Position numbers and translations under genes: made by a program. Under the pieces are notes generated by a model. It was not told where the DNA came from and searched no databases. It was given only the letters and a program-made list of their open reading frames with translations. This document shows, piece after piece, positions 53,752 to 62,805 of a stretch of DNA of 64,000 nt; the stretch's first letter is position 1, and each line of letters opens with the position of its first letter. The DNA comes from Promethearchaeota archaeon (lineage in GTDB: Archaea; Asgardarchaeota; Lokiarchaeia; Helarchaeales; RDOG01), in the NCBI GenBank assembly GCA_011365055.1, contig RDOG01000001.1, positions 1 to 64,000 of the forward strand. Direction: 5' to 3'.

Positions 53752-54582
53752 ATGGGCAAAAAATCACAAACAAAAGCACTTGAAGAACTTGGCGTGGGCG
53801 CGGGTCAAGATCAATTTTATTTAAATCTTCCATATTTAGCATTGATTGATATTGATATATGGCGAAATAAAAATCCGTGGAATTTTAACATTACTGATGT
53901 ACTTCCTGATTTTTTTGAGAAAATGAGAGCGCCTGATTTTATTGGAAGTCAATATTTTAAAATTCTTGGAAAAGCTTGTCTTACTGCTGCTCAATTACAC
54001 AGAAAAAAAGTACTTTGGATGTTTGAAAGTGAACGGAGAGAAGCAGAAAAGCGCGAGCTAGAAAAAAAGAAAAGAGAAACTAAAGATCTTCCTACTTTAA
54101 AAACACCTGTTAGACGTCATAGTGAAGAACTCTCAAAGGAAGAACTGATGGATCAATTAATTGAAGCTTTGCTACGAGATAAAAAACGTGCTGAAAGAGA
54201 TAAAAAGAAAAGAGAGAAAGATGATTCTCAGGTTATTAAAAAGCGTTCTAAAAGAGTTCCGTTAGCAGAAGTGATGACTGTTGAAGAATTTGGTTATGAA
54301 ATTGATAAAGATAGAATGAACTTACAAGAACGGAATAAACAAGTTTTGGATACTGCATTGAAATTAATTGAAGCTTCCGAAGACAAAGAAATTAGATTCG
54401 AGTTATTGTTACATGAATTAGCAGGTTTTTCTAGTGATCCAAGGATATTAATGGCGCGTATTCTATTATCCATTTTATTTTTAATTGCTGATGGATATAT
54501 TTATGCTGAACAAGAAGTAGAAACGAAAAGAATTTGGATAATGGATATTAAACATGCTAGAAAATTAGACTACATTCCATAA
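53752..54582 (+). CDS. ScpA-like kleisin subunit
   Basis: The 276-residue protein lies between smc and the second ScpB-like gene and has the kleisin layout. An N-terminal helical domain (about 15-90: LPYLALIDIDIWRNKNPWNF ... QYFKILGKACLTAAQLHRKK) would bind the SMC neck. A charged linker (100-180, rich in Lys/Arg/Glu) would bind KITE proteins. A C-terminal winged helix (about 205-270: IRFELLLHELAGFSSDPRIL) would bind the SMC cap. Sequence similarity to ScpA is weak by eye, so the call rests on layout plus context. The ATG follows GTGAT. Confidence 0.65.
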   Translation: MGKKSQTKALEELGVGAGQDQFYLNLPYLALIDIDIWRNKNPWNFNITDVLPDFFEKMRAPDFIGSQYFKILGKACLTAAQLHRKKVLWMFESERREAEKRELEKKKRETKDLPTLKTPVRRHSEELSKEELMDQLIEALLRDKKRAERDKKKREKDDSQVIKKRSKRVPLAEVMTVEEFGYEIDKDRMNLQERNKQVLDTALKLIEASEDKEIRFELLLHELAGFSSDPRILMARILLSILFLIADGYIYAEQEVETKRIWIMDIKHARKLDYIP

Positions 54583-54584
54583 AG

Positions 54585-55754
54585 TTGAATAAAATGGCTA
54601 TTAATATAGAAGATAAAAAGTTAATAGAAGCAATTTTATTCGTTGCAGGGCGTCCTGTCGATATTAATTCTTTGAAAAAAGCATCATCAATTAATGAAGA
54701 TGATAAAATAATAAAAATTATTGATAGTATAAATGAAGGCTATAAGAAAAGAGCGAGTTTTATCGAAATTCTAAAGATGGATAAAGATTTTTGGATGCGA
54801 GTCAAGCCAGATAAAAAAGAAGAATTTCCGAGATTAGAAAAAGCAAAAAGTTTATCTCCAGAATTAATGCAATTACTTTCTTATGTAGCAATAAAACAGC
54901 CAATAAGAGCAAGTGAAGTTAAAAAAACAATAAAAATTAAAAAAATTAATGAAAAAATAGCACTTTTAGAAAAACAGGGTTTTCTCAAGTCTCAATCTTA
55001 TAAAAAAACGCTAATTCTTACTACAACTCTTCATTTTGCTTCTGTGTTTAATTTAGATCCTGAAAACTTGCAAGATAGTTTAAAAACAATGCTAAAATAT
55101 AAAATGGCTGAACGAATCAAGGAAGGACCGAAGAAAGAAATAAAAGAAGAAGATAAAAAAGGCAAGAAGAAAAAATATTCTAAGAAAGAAAGAGAAGAAA
55201 TTGAAGAAAAATATAAAAAATTAATTGCAGAAAAGGAGGTTCAGAGAGAGGAGGAGAGGCTAAGAAAAGAAGAAGAAGAAAGGCTCAGGCTAGAGGAGGA
55301 GCAGAGGCTTATGGAATTAGAAGCTCAGTTAATTAATGATCCAATGGCCAAAATGATTCATGATCAATTTTTAACTGATAAATTAAAAGAGAAATTAAAA
55401 GAAATACCTATCAAAACGCCTCAAAGTGATTCTGATGATTTAGAGAAATTACTTGATGAAGAAATAGAAGCAGAAACAGAAACAGAAGCAGAAAAAGAAA
55501 CAGAAAAAGAAACAGAAACAGAAGCAGAAAAAGAAACAGAAGCAGAAAAAGAAACAGAAGCAGAAAAAGAAACAGAAGCAGAAAAAGAAACAGAAACAGA
55601 AACAGAAAAAGAAATAGAAGCAGAAAAAGAAACAGAAGCAGAAAAAGAAACAGAAGCAGAAAAAGAAACAGAAACAGAAAAAGAAATAGAAGCAGAAGGG
55701 AAGGAAGTAGAAGAAGAAGACATTATTCAGAACAAGTTTGAAGATTATGAATGA
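54585..55754 (+). CDS. ScpB-like (KITE) condensin subunit 2 with repetitive Glu-rich tail
   Basis: The 389-residue protein begins with a ScpB-like winged-helix region (about 10-165): DKKLIEAILFVAGRPVDINS, FWMRVKPDKKEEFPRLEKAK, LSYVAIKQPIRASEVKK, LEKQGFLKSQSYKKTLI. A helical basic/acidic stretch follows, then about 80 residues of Glu-Ala-Glu-Lys-Glu-Thr tandem repeats. The core resembles the product at 48943 but the two are clearly different genes. It starts at TTG 2 nt after the scpA stop, with an in-frame ATG three codons later. The repetitive tail is probably disordered and may vary in length between strains. Confidence 0.7.
   Translation: MNKMAINIEDKKLIEAILFVAGRPVDINSLKKASSINEDDKIIKIIDSINEGYKKRASFIEILKMDKDFWMRVKPDKKEEFPRLEKAKSLSPELMQLLSYVAIKQPIRASEVKKTIKIKKINEKIALLEKQGFLKSQSYKKTLILTTTLHFASVFNLDPENLQDSLKTMLKYKMAERIKEGPKKEIKEEDKKGKKKKYSKKEREEIEEKYKKLIAEKEVQREEERLRKEEEERLRLEEEQRLMELEAQLINDPMAKMIHDQFLTDKLKEKLKEIPIKTPQSDSDDLEKLLDEEIEAETETEAEKETEKETETEAEKETEAEKETEAEKETEAEKETETETEKEIEAEKETEAEKETEAEKETETEKEIEAEGKEVEEEDIIQNKFEDYE
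55461..55697. repeat. 18-bp in-frame tandem repeat in ScpB-like 2
   Basis: Imperfect copies of GAAGCAGAAAAAGAAACA (Glu-Ala-Glu-Lys-Glu-Thr) run for about 235 bp. Variants insert extra GAAACA units or change Ala to Ile. The motif is pure purine apart from C. It is likely to change copy number by slippage while keeping the reading frame. Confidence 0.8.
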
Positions 55755-56888
55755 TCATAAAATATCTTTAACATCTTTTCCAGAATCTTCCATCATTTGC
55801 ATCATTAAAGTGCCTAAATTTAATGGAATATTACTTCGTTCTTTTCTAAATAATTTAATTGCATTCGAATCACATGTCGTTGCGCAAATTCCACATCCCA
55901 TACAATTATTTTCATTGATTATTGCTTTTTCTTCTAATTTTATTGCTCCGAATTTACATTTATCCACACATATTCCACAACCAAAACAAACTTCTTCGTT
56001 TACTTTCGCAATAAAATTTGCTTTTGCCAAAGAATGAGGATTATTTAACTTAGTTAGACTTTGTAAAATACAACAACAACAATCACAACAACTGCATATC
56101 AAAAAATGTTGGCTATTTTCATTAAAATTTTCAGTAATGTGTACTAATCCCATTTTTGAGGTTTCAACCACCATTTTCTTTGCGTCTTCTTTACTTATTT
56201 CCCTCCCTTTTCCTCTTTCAACGAAATAACTTGCTATAAAACCCGTCAGAAGGCATGTTTCTATTGGAAAATCACATTTTCGTGTTCCAATTTTTTCCAT
56301 GCGATTTCTACATGCACAAGGAACTACCGCAATGTAATCAACTTCATCAATAATATTGAATATTTCTTCAGATGCTAAGATTTGTTGAGAAGATTCAATA
56401 GATTCAATAACTGGAATTACTCTATTTAAAGGTGCATTCTTGGTTCCCGTAAAAGTTCTTGCCCAATTTTCCTCAAAATAAAATTTTTCAGATAATTCTG
56501 CAAATTTTTTACCTAAATCGCCTGGAATATCGTCAATCATTGGCGCATCAAAAATAACTATTGGAAAATGAATAGAATATTTTTTTCCTTGTTTCATTAT
56601 AGCTCCTTTTATTAACAAAGAATCGATCATTTTATTAACATCTTCTAAAGATTTACCTGTACTTTTCGCAACTTTTTTCGGACTTGTAGTTGAAGGAAAC
56701 ACGCCAAAATAACTTAAGAACTCAGCTTCTTCAGGAGAGATCCAGAGTTTTAAATAATCAAGAAAACTTTGTGAAATTTTTCCCTCAATTTTTGGAGTTT
56801 CTTGAGGGAACTTATCCAATTTTTTAATTATTTCAAGATAATAATCTACCAAAATGACCACTAATTTAACTTCTATAAATGTATACAA
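55755..56888 (-). CDS. HTH plus Cys-rich dicluster ferredoxin protein
   Basis: The 377-residue protein starts with a winged-helix-like region (about 30-110: GVFPSTTSPKKVAKSTGKSL). A middle domain holds CACRNRMEKIGTRKCDFPIETC and, near 261-270, CSCCDCCCC. The C-terminus carries two [4Fe-4S] motifs, CFGCGICVDKCKFGAIKL and CMGCGICATTCDSNAIKL. It may be a redox-sensing regulator or electron-transfer protein; the family occurs in anaerobes but its role is unclear. It starts at a TTG; other TTG/GTG starts exist up to 12 codons downstream. It is convergent with the scpB-like gene and abuts it exactly. Confidence 0.7.
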   Translation of the reverse strand: MYTFIEVKLVVILVDYYLEIIKKLDKFPQETPKIEGKISQSFLDYLKLWISPEEAEFLSYFGVFPSTTSPKKVAKSTGKSLEDVNKMIDSLLIKGAIMKQGKKYSIHFPIVIFDAPMIDDIPGDLGKKFAELSEKFYFEENWARTFTGTKNAPLNRVIPVIESIESSQQILASEEIFNIIDEVDYIAVVPCACRNRMEKIGTRKCDFPIETCLLTGFIASYFVERGKGREISKEDAKKMVVETSKMGLVHITENFNENSQHFLICSCCDCCCCILQSLTKLNNPHSLAKANFIAKVNEEVCFGCGICVDKCKFGAIKLEEKAIINENNCMGCGICATTCDSNAIKLFRKERSNIPLNLGTLMMQMMEDSGKDVKDIL

Positions 56889-56995
56889 TTGTGTAATTAA
56901 AAGTATAAAGATGTTCTGTCAATTTCAGAAAGTATAAATGGAACCCTTCATAATTCAAATTAAGTAAAAATTAAGCAACGATTAAGGGAATAAGA

Positions 56996-57637
56996 GTGAA
57001 CGACTCAATCGTATTTTATCAATTGGAGAGGAAGTTTGATATTCAATTTAATCTAAAGAATTTTGAAGCGATTACGGTTATAGAATATGATAAAGAATTC
57101 GCTAAGGATTTTATGACACTCTGGAATGCCAATTGTAAAGAAAAAGTAACTATGCAAGAATTATTGGAATTAAATGGTGATGGAGTATTTCTTGCAAAAT
57201 ATAATGGTGAAGTAGCAGGATTAGTAATTACTGATGTTATTTTTGATATAGATAAAAATGAAAAAATTGGAGAAATTATCGAAATACTAGTGGATTTTAA
57301 ATATCGTAGATTGGGAATTGGTTCTACATTATTAAGGAAAGTTGAAGAGCATTTTAGAAAAAAAGGCGTGGATAAGATTTCCTTTTCCATTAAAAAAATG
57401 ATTGATGAACCAACCGTTATTAAGATAGCGAAAAAATTTGGATTTGCTATTACTGCTATAAGAAAATATAAATTTAATGAAGATCCACAAGGATTATTAA
57501 AGTATGACTATATTTATAAAATTATGAAATTAACATGCGGGCATTGTAACAATAAAATCGACTTTTTAGATGTTATTGCATCAGAATATTGTCCTTATTG
57601 TGACAAAATAAATATTATTGATGCAATGGCTAGTTAA
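56996..57637 (+). CDS. GNAT-like acetyltransferase with C-terminal zinc ribbon
   Basis: The 213-residue protein has a GNAT domain at about 20-165, with EIIEILVDFKYRRLGIGSTLLRKVEEHF near 92-119 as the acetyl-CoA motif (R-R-L-G-I-G). It then has a short zinc ribbon, LTCGHCNNKIDFL ... EYCPYCDKINI (two CxxC pairs, about 179-207). The ribbon suggests binding to RNA, DNA or a protein target for acetylation. It starts at GTG with AAGGGA upstream. Confidence 0.65.
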   Translation: MNDSIVFYQLERKFDIQFNLKNFEAITVIEYDKEFAKDFMTLWNANCKEKVTMQELLELNGDGVFLAKYNGEVAGLVITDVIFDIDKNEKIGEIIEILVDFKYRRLGIGSTLLRKVEEHFRKKGVDKISFSIKKMIDEPTVIKIAKKFGFAITAIRKYKFNEDPQGLLKYDYIYKIMKLTCGHCNNKIDFLDVIASEYCPYCDKINIIDAMAS

Positions 57638-57662
57638 AAATAAAAAATAAAAACAAAAAAAA

Positions 57663-58112
57663 TTACTCAACTTTGATTTCTGTTTTTTCTGTCAATTTTT
57701 CGATTTTTGGAAGATGTACTAATAGAATTCCATTTTCCATTTTTGCTTCAATTTTTTCAACATCTACTTCCTTAGGTAGTGTCAATTTATGATAAAACTT
57801 GTTATAATGTCTTTCTTTTTTCTCGTAATTTCCTTCTTCAACTTCAGTTTCAGAGGTTCTTTTTTCACCTTTTATTTCAATGTCAGTATTGTTAACAATC
57901 TCAAATTTTATATCTTCCTTACTTAAACCTGGCATTTCGAGTTCCATGAGATATTCTTTGTCCAATTCCTTTATCTCGTGTCTTGGCATTCTAAATTCTG
58001 ACATATCAAGGGAAAAGTCTCCCCAAAACTTATCTATCATCGTATCAAAATCTTCAAATAAATCGAAAGGTTCTAAATACCAATTTGGTCTTCTTAAGAT
58101 TATACTTGTCAT
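57663..58112 (-). CDS. Small heat-shock protein (Hsp20 family), second copy
   Basis: The 149-residue protein has a short N-terminus with Asp/Phe motifs (FDLFEDFDTMIDKFWGDF). An alpha-crystallin domain covers about 45-145: EYLMELEMPGLSKEDIKFEI, DIEIKGEKR, FYHKLTLPKEVDVEKIEAKM and NGILLVHLPK. It is an ATP-independent chaperone. I chose the ATG at 58112, 7 nt after GAGGTG; a GTG at 58121 lies inside that site. It differs from the Hsp20 at 41115 in N-terminus and length. Confidence 0.85.
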   Translation of the reverse strand: MTSIILRRPNWYLEPFDLFEDFDTMIDKFWGDFSLDMSEFRMPRHEIKELDKEYLMELEMPGLSKEDIKFEIVNNTDIEIKGEKRTSETEVEEGNYEKKERHYNKFYHKLTLPKEVDVEKIEAKMENGILLVHLPKIEKLTEKTEIKVE

Positions 58113-58837
58113 ATAATACACCTCGTTTTATTTTTAAAAACTTTAATTTACAATATTAAATAATAAAAGATTACATTTAAAGTTTACTAACAGATCTTGA
58201 GTAAAAACATTAAATTTGCATATTGTTTATATTTGTAAAATTAATTAAATTTACTGTGATTTTAGCGCTAGAACACATAATAAGTGACCTTTTTAATACA
58301 TCTAAAAAGTTAGAAATAAATAAAATAATTTTAGAAAAAACTTGAATACTCCCGTACATTTTCATAATTGATGAAATAATTAAAATAAAATTAATTTATA
58401 AGAGATTTCGTTTAGATTTATAAAAAATTAAAATTCTTTTAACCTTTTTTTTAAAAGTGCTTGTTAATATAATAAATACAAATTTATAAAGGATATAGTG
58501 AGGTTCATTGATTCTGTTGGGGATCTTAGTGATTCTTTAATGATCTCAAAATTTATTTCTCTATTATAAATAATATTGAAAATATTAAATTACTAAAATA
58601 GAATTTAAGGTCTGAAGTCATCGCATTCTTTCTTACTTAAATCCTTAATAAAGTTAATTAAATTTGTCTAAGCCCCTGCAGTTTATATTGGCATTTCTTT
58701 ATTTAATTTATAATTTTATAAGTTATATGTGTGAATTTGAGTATTCCAGATTTTTTAAAATAAGATATTGGAATGATTGAAAGGTAAATCATTAAATAGA
58801 AAAAAATAGAAGATATGAAAGTATTTTTTATTATTAA
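58113..58837. other. 725-bp region without a recognisable gene
   Basis: This is the longest non-coding stretch in the window. It is A/T-rich and shows no frame above 60 codons, no tRNA-like arms and no CRISPR-type repeats. A 23-codon frame opens at the GTG near 58498 with AAAGGA upstream, but there is no support for translation. CTTTTAA and TTAAAAG (58436-58457) form a short hairpin with a T run. It lies between the Hsp20 promoter side and the end of the kelch gene. Confidence 0.45.
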
Positions 58838-60280
58838 CTATAGTGAATATTTCCAGAGATCATTAAGTCGACCTGCGAGACCGCTGGTATTATCGTATCC
58901 GTATCCCCCGAAGAGCCATAAGTTACCTGTCATATCGGTCCAGGACGCGCTTCCGCTTCTCGCGCCGGGGACATTCGACGCGTCTGCAACGCCTTTCATA
59001 CCATAAATTCCATTGTTATTACAAGAATAATTACCTGACATCCACGTCCAGGTCGAATCGCTGATAGTAAACCTCCAGAGATCATTAAGCCGATCACTTT
59101 TAAAACTTACATTATCGTACCCGTTTCCTCCTAAGAGCCAGAAGTTACCTGCCGTATCGGTCCAGAACGCGCTTCCACCTCTCGCGCCGGGGACATTCGA
59201 CGCGTCTGCAACGCCTTTCATACCATAAATTCCATTATTATTACGAGAATAATTACCCGACATCCACGTCCAGGTCGAATCGCTGACAGTAAACCTCCAG
59301 AGATCATTGAGTCTACCACTTGTACCACTTTCGTTATCATATCCAAATCCCCCAAAGAGCCAAAAGTTGCCTGCTGTATCTGTCCAGGACACGCTTCCAT
59401 CCCTTGCACCTGGAATGTTTGCTGCCTCTGCAACACCTTTCGTGCCGTATGTTCCATTGTTATTACGAGAATAATTACCCGACATCCATGTCCAAATCAA
59501 ATCACTAATATTAAACCTCCAAAGATCATTGAGCTGGCCAATATAACCGCTTTCATTATCATATCCAAATCCCCCGAAGAGCCAAAAATTACCTGCCGTA
59601 TCGGTCCAGGACGCATGTCCAGTTCTCGCGCCAGGTACATTTGCCGTGTCTGGGATGCCTTTTATTCCATAGGTTCCATTGTTATTGCAGGAATAATTGC
59701 CAGACACCCATGTCCAGGTCGAATCAGTGAGATTGAACATCCAGAGATCATTGAGCCAACCATATGTGCCACTAATATTATCGTACCCTGATCCCCCAAA
59801 GAGCCATAAATTACCCTCTGCATCGGTCCATGCAGCGCTTCCATATCTACCACCAGGTATATTAGTAACACTCGCCACGCCTTTCGTGCCATATGTTCCA
59901 TTGTTATTACGAGAATAATTACCCGATACCCAAGTCCAAGTTAATCCATCAAACTTCCAGAGATCGTTGAGATAACCATTTATGCCACTAATATTATCAT
60001 ACCCTGATCCTCCGAAGAGCCAAAAATTACCCTCTGCATCGGTCCATGCAGCGCTTCCATATCTACCACCAGGCACGTTAGTAACACTCGCCACGCCTTT
60101 CGTGCCATATGTTCCATTGTTATTGGTGGTATGATAACCTGATTCCCAAGTCCATATGTTTATTGTTTTTGAAGGCGTATTCGGGGATGGAGGAATAAGT
60201 ACAACTATTAGAATAATGCTTATGATTATGATCCCTGAGATTCCTAAAGAAATCGCGATCTTCTTATTTTTTGATTTCAT
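58838..60280 (-). CDS. Membrane-anchored kelch-type beta-propeller protein, six near-identical repeats
   Basis: The 480-residue protein has a basic N-terminus and one TM helix (residues 8-30), then a Pro/Thr linker and six repeats of about 74 residues. Each contains TWTWMSGNYS, NNNGTYGTKG, PGARxGSxxWTD, GNFWLFGGxGYDN and LNDLWRF, matching kelch motifs. The repeats probably close into a six-bladed propeller outside the cell. N-glycosylation sequons are frequent. The gene is visibly richer in G+C than its neighbours. The ATG follows AAGGGAT. Function is probably ligand or cell-surface binding. Confidence 0.8.
   Translation of the reverse strand: MKSKNKKIAISLGISGIIIISIILIVVLIPPSPNTPSKTINIWTWESGYHTTNNNGTYGTKGVASVTNVPGGRYGSAAWTDAEGNFWLFGGSGYDNISGINGYLNDLWKFDGLTWTWVSGNYSRNNNGTYGTKGVASVTNIPGGRYGSAAWTDAEGNLWLFGGSGYDNISGTYGWLNDLWMFNLTDSTWTWVSGNYSCNNNGTYGIKGIPDTANVPGARTGHASWTDTAGNFWLFGGFGYDNESGYIGQLNDLWRFNISDLIWTWMSGNYSRNNNGTYGTKGVAEAANIPGARDGSVSWTDTAGNFWLFGGFGYDNESGTSGRLNDLWRFTVSDSTWTWMSGNYSRNNNGIYGMKGVADASNVPGARGGSAFWTDTAGNFWLLGGNGYDNVSFKSDRLNDLWRFTISDSTWTWMSGNYSCNNNGIYGMKGVADASNVPGARSGSASWTDMTGNLWLFGGYGYDNTSGLAGRLNDLWKYSL
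58850..60170 (-). repeat. Tandem DNA repeats of about 222 bp encoding kelch units
   Basis: Six tandem copies inside the kelch gene each encode about 74 residues. Adjacent copies share long identical DNA stretches, for example around the WTDTAGNFWLFGG and SGNYSRNNNG segments. High DNA identity implies recent duplication or gene conversion. Confidence 0.75.
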
Positions 60281-60461
60281 TTTTATCCCTTATATATATT
60301 TTATTATTTCCTCAGATAAATTTGTTAAATATTAAGAAATACTCTTGATATAATTTTTATTTTTTACTATTTAACATCTCTAAATATTAAAAAATATATT
60401 TAAAAATTAAAAAAAATCCAAGTAGCATATTCTATTAAATATAAAAAATAATTGTTAAATA

Positions 60462-62756
60462 ATGAATTTAATTCCTTTAAAACAATTGATAACGAAATTA
60501 GAGTTATTAATACTTAATTTTCTTCCCAAATTAACAAAACAAGGAACTCTTGTGCATCCACAAATTGATGAAGAATCGTCCATTTTTTCATTTTTTTCTA
60601 AACCTATCATGCAATTGGGTTGTAGAGGTGCTAAAAAAGCTTCTGCAGTGACACCTGAAGGTTTTTTATATACTGGGGCAATTGAATTAACATTTTTTAC
60701 AGGTATCCCATTAAAATTAATAAATCAAAGAATTAAAACTCTTTATGATGGATATTATCCCTTAATTTGTTATAATGTGAATGATTTAGAAGAAAAAATT
60801 GTTTATAGTTTTAAAATCTTTCAATATTGGTTACAAGATCCTCTAAAATCTCCTCCAATTAACCACGTGCTAATATCTATAAAAAACAATTCTAAAATTT
60901 CTAAAAATTGTTCTTTCGGGGTGGGTGTGGTCAAACCTAAAGGAAATCATAGACCCGATGGGGATTTTATCAATTCTGGACTCCGCCAAACTCCTTTTAA
61001 CGAGTGGAAATATTCTATAAATGGAAAAGAAGTTTATTGTGATGAAAGATTAGTATATATGACCGATCAATCGCCAGATATTAAATGGAAGTTTAAAAAT
61101 ACTCTTTATAAAGTACCTTTTAATAATAAATCTTCAAAAAAAGCGTGTTGCATATTTCAATTTGACATTAATTTAAAACCTGACGAAATTAAATCTATTT
61201 ATTTGAAAGTACCACACTATCCTATTCCTAAAACAAAAACTAAAATCATTGAAGATTTAAGAACAACCAACTGGGATGAAGTTTTTAAGCGATTTAAAAA
61301 AGAGTGGAAAGAATTATTAAATGAAGGAATGCAAATAGAATTACCTGAAAGAAAAGTTATTGATACTTATCGAACAAGCCTAATGTTTAATTTAATGTGT
61401 CAGGAATTTAAAGATGATAAAATCATTCAAAAAGTAAATAGATTTCAATATAATAAATTTTGGATTAGGGATGCAAGTTTTTTTTCAAGAATGTTTGGAA
61501 TTTTTGGACGTAAAGAAATAGTTAAGGGGGTATTATTGAATTTTCTAGAATATCAGGACGAAAAGGGGAATTTTTTATCTCAATCAGGCCAATTGGATGG
61601 ATGGGGTCAAACATTATGGGCTTTTGGTGAATATTTAAAATTATATAAAGATCTAGAATTTGCTAAAACAATTTTTCCATATGTATTAAAAGCAATTGAA
61701 TGGTTAAAATCTCATTTAAAAAATGGATTAATGCCTTCAACAAATGCATTTGATAATGAAATGATAATAGGGATGTATACAGGTCATAATTTTTGGACCT
61801 TGCATGGTTTGGATGGAGCAATATTTTTAGCTCATTTTCTTAACGATGATGAACACGTTGAAGAATTTAAACAAATTTACAGAAATTTAAAAAATAGATT
61901 AATAAAATACTTAAGAATATTGACTAAAGACAGCAAGATAATCCCTCCTGGATTAGAATTTAAAATTGGAATTGATTGGAGTAATCTTTTAATGATTTAT
62001 CCAACTAAAATTTTGGATCCTAAAGATCCACTCACTCAAAATACCTTAAATTATTATAGAAAACATAAAATGAAGGAGGGATTATCCACATGGGGTCCTT
62101 ATCTTCATCATTATGTTACAGAACGAATAGCAATCTCTGAATTAATCTTAAATCATCAAAGACGGGTATTAAACGACTTTTATTCAATGCTTCTTCATAC
62201 AGGATCTTGTAATGAGGGTTTTGAAATGGCCATATTCCCTTGGGGAAATAGAGATTATGAATGCAGGTTGGGACCAATTAAAGCAATGAGTAACTATCCT
62301 CCACATGGTTGGTTTGCGTGCAATTATAACGTGCTTTTAAGAATGATGTTAATTAGAGAAGAAGATGATAATTTACATTTAATTTCAGCACTTTCACCAC
62401 AATGGCTTCAACCTGGTTCAAAAATTTCTGTTGAAAATGCTCAAACAAGATTTGGGATAATAAATTTTGATATACACTCTGAAAATGATGGATTTAAACT
62501 ACATTTTAATGCTAATTGGGATGATAAACCAACGAAAATTATAATTCATAGACCGTTTTTCGTAAAAATTAAAAAATATTTCGTAAATGAAACCAAATTT
62601 AATTTTAATATGGGGGATTTAATTGAACTTGAACCCAATAATTTTAGTTTGAAAATTAAATGGGAATCTATTCCTGAGAATCTAATAAATTATGACTCAA
62701 TGGTTGACCAATATAAAAGAAATTATAGGAAAATTTATGAATTAGTAATTTCTTAA
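60462..62756 (+). CDS. Six-hairpin glycosidase-like protein (amylo-alpha-glucosidase / alpha-rhamnosidase type)
   Basis: The 764-residue protein has an N-terminal beta-sandwich domain (about 25-275) and an (alpha/alpha)6 barrel region. Motifs are NKFWIRDASFFSRMFGIFGR near 330-350, SGQLDGWGQTLWAFGEYLKL near 377-396, then GLMPSTNAFDNEMIIGMYTG with HNFWTLHGLDGA, and MLLHTGSCNEGFEMAIFPWG near 577-596. A C-terminal beta domain follows. These match amylo-alpha-1,6-glucosidases and related enzymes; the substrate is unknown. There is no signal peptide, so it is likely cytosolic. The ATG lacks a Shine-Dalgarno and a TATA-like element lies about 25 bp upstream, suggesting a leaderless mRNA. Confidence 0.65.
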   Translation: MNLIPLKQLITKLELLILNFLPKLTKQGTLVHPQIDEESSIFSFFSKPIMQLGCRGAKKASAVTPEGFLYTGAIELTFFTGIPLKLINQRIKTLYDGYYPLICYNVNDLEEKIVYSFKIFQYWLQDPLKSPPINHVLISIKNNSKISKNCSFGVGVVKPKGNHRPDGDFINSGLRQTPFNEWKYSINGKEVYCDERLVYMTDQSPDIKWKFKNTLYKVPFNNKSSKKACCIFQFDINLKPDEIKSIYLKVPHYPIPKTKTKIIEDLRTTNWDEVFKRFKKEWKELLNEGMQIELPERKVIDTYRTSLMFNLMCQEFKDDKIIQKVNRFQYNKFWIRDASFFSRMFGIFGRKEIVKGVLLNFLEYQDEKGNFLSQSGQLDGWGQTLWAFGEYLKLYKDLEFAKTIFPYVLKAIEWLKSHLKNGLMPSTNAFDNEMIIGMYTGHNFWTLHGLDGAIFLAHFLNDDEHVEEFKQIYRNLKNRLIKYLRILTKDSKIIPPGLEFKIGIDWSNLLMIYPTKILDPKDPLTQNTLNYYRKHKMKEGLSTWGPYLHHYVTERIAISELILNHQRRVLNDFYSMLLHTGSCNEGFEMAIFPWGNRDYECRLGPIKAMSNYPPHGWFACNYNVLLRMMLIREEDDNLHLISALSPQWLQPGSKISVENAQTRFGIINFDIHSENDGFKLHFNANWDDKPTKIIIHRPFFVKIKKYFVNETKFNFNMGDLIELEPNNFSLKIKWESIPENLINYDSMVDQYKRNYRKIYELVIS

Positions 62757-62805
62757 TATGCATAATTTAATCAATTTTAAAAAATTAACTTGATGAGGAG
62801 TTAGT

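Noticed and set aside
55461..55697. Possible CRISPR-like array
   Set aside because: Units of 18 bp are contiguous with no spacers and are in frame within a gene.
55421..55723. Ser/Ala/Phe-rich minus-strand frame of 100 codons
   Set aside because: It is the mirror of the Glu-rich tandem repeat of the scpB-like gene and has no independent support.
58498..58572. 23-codon frame with AAAGGA upstream in the long gap
   Set aside because: Too short and without recognisable sequence; chance frames of this size are common in A/T-rich DNA.
59218..59901. Alternate-frame frames of 60-80 codons inside the kelch gene on both strands
   Set aside because: They repeat with the kelch units and are shadows produced by the higher G+C content.
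58850..60170. Possible mobile or satellite repeat
   Set aside because: The repeats are in frame, encode kelch blades and stay within a single gene; no transposase or terminal repeats are present.
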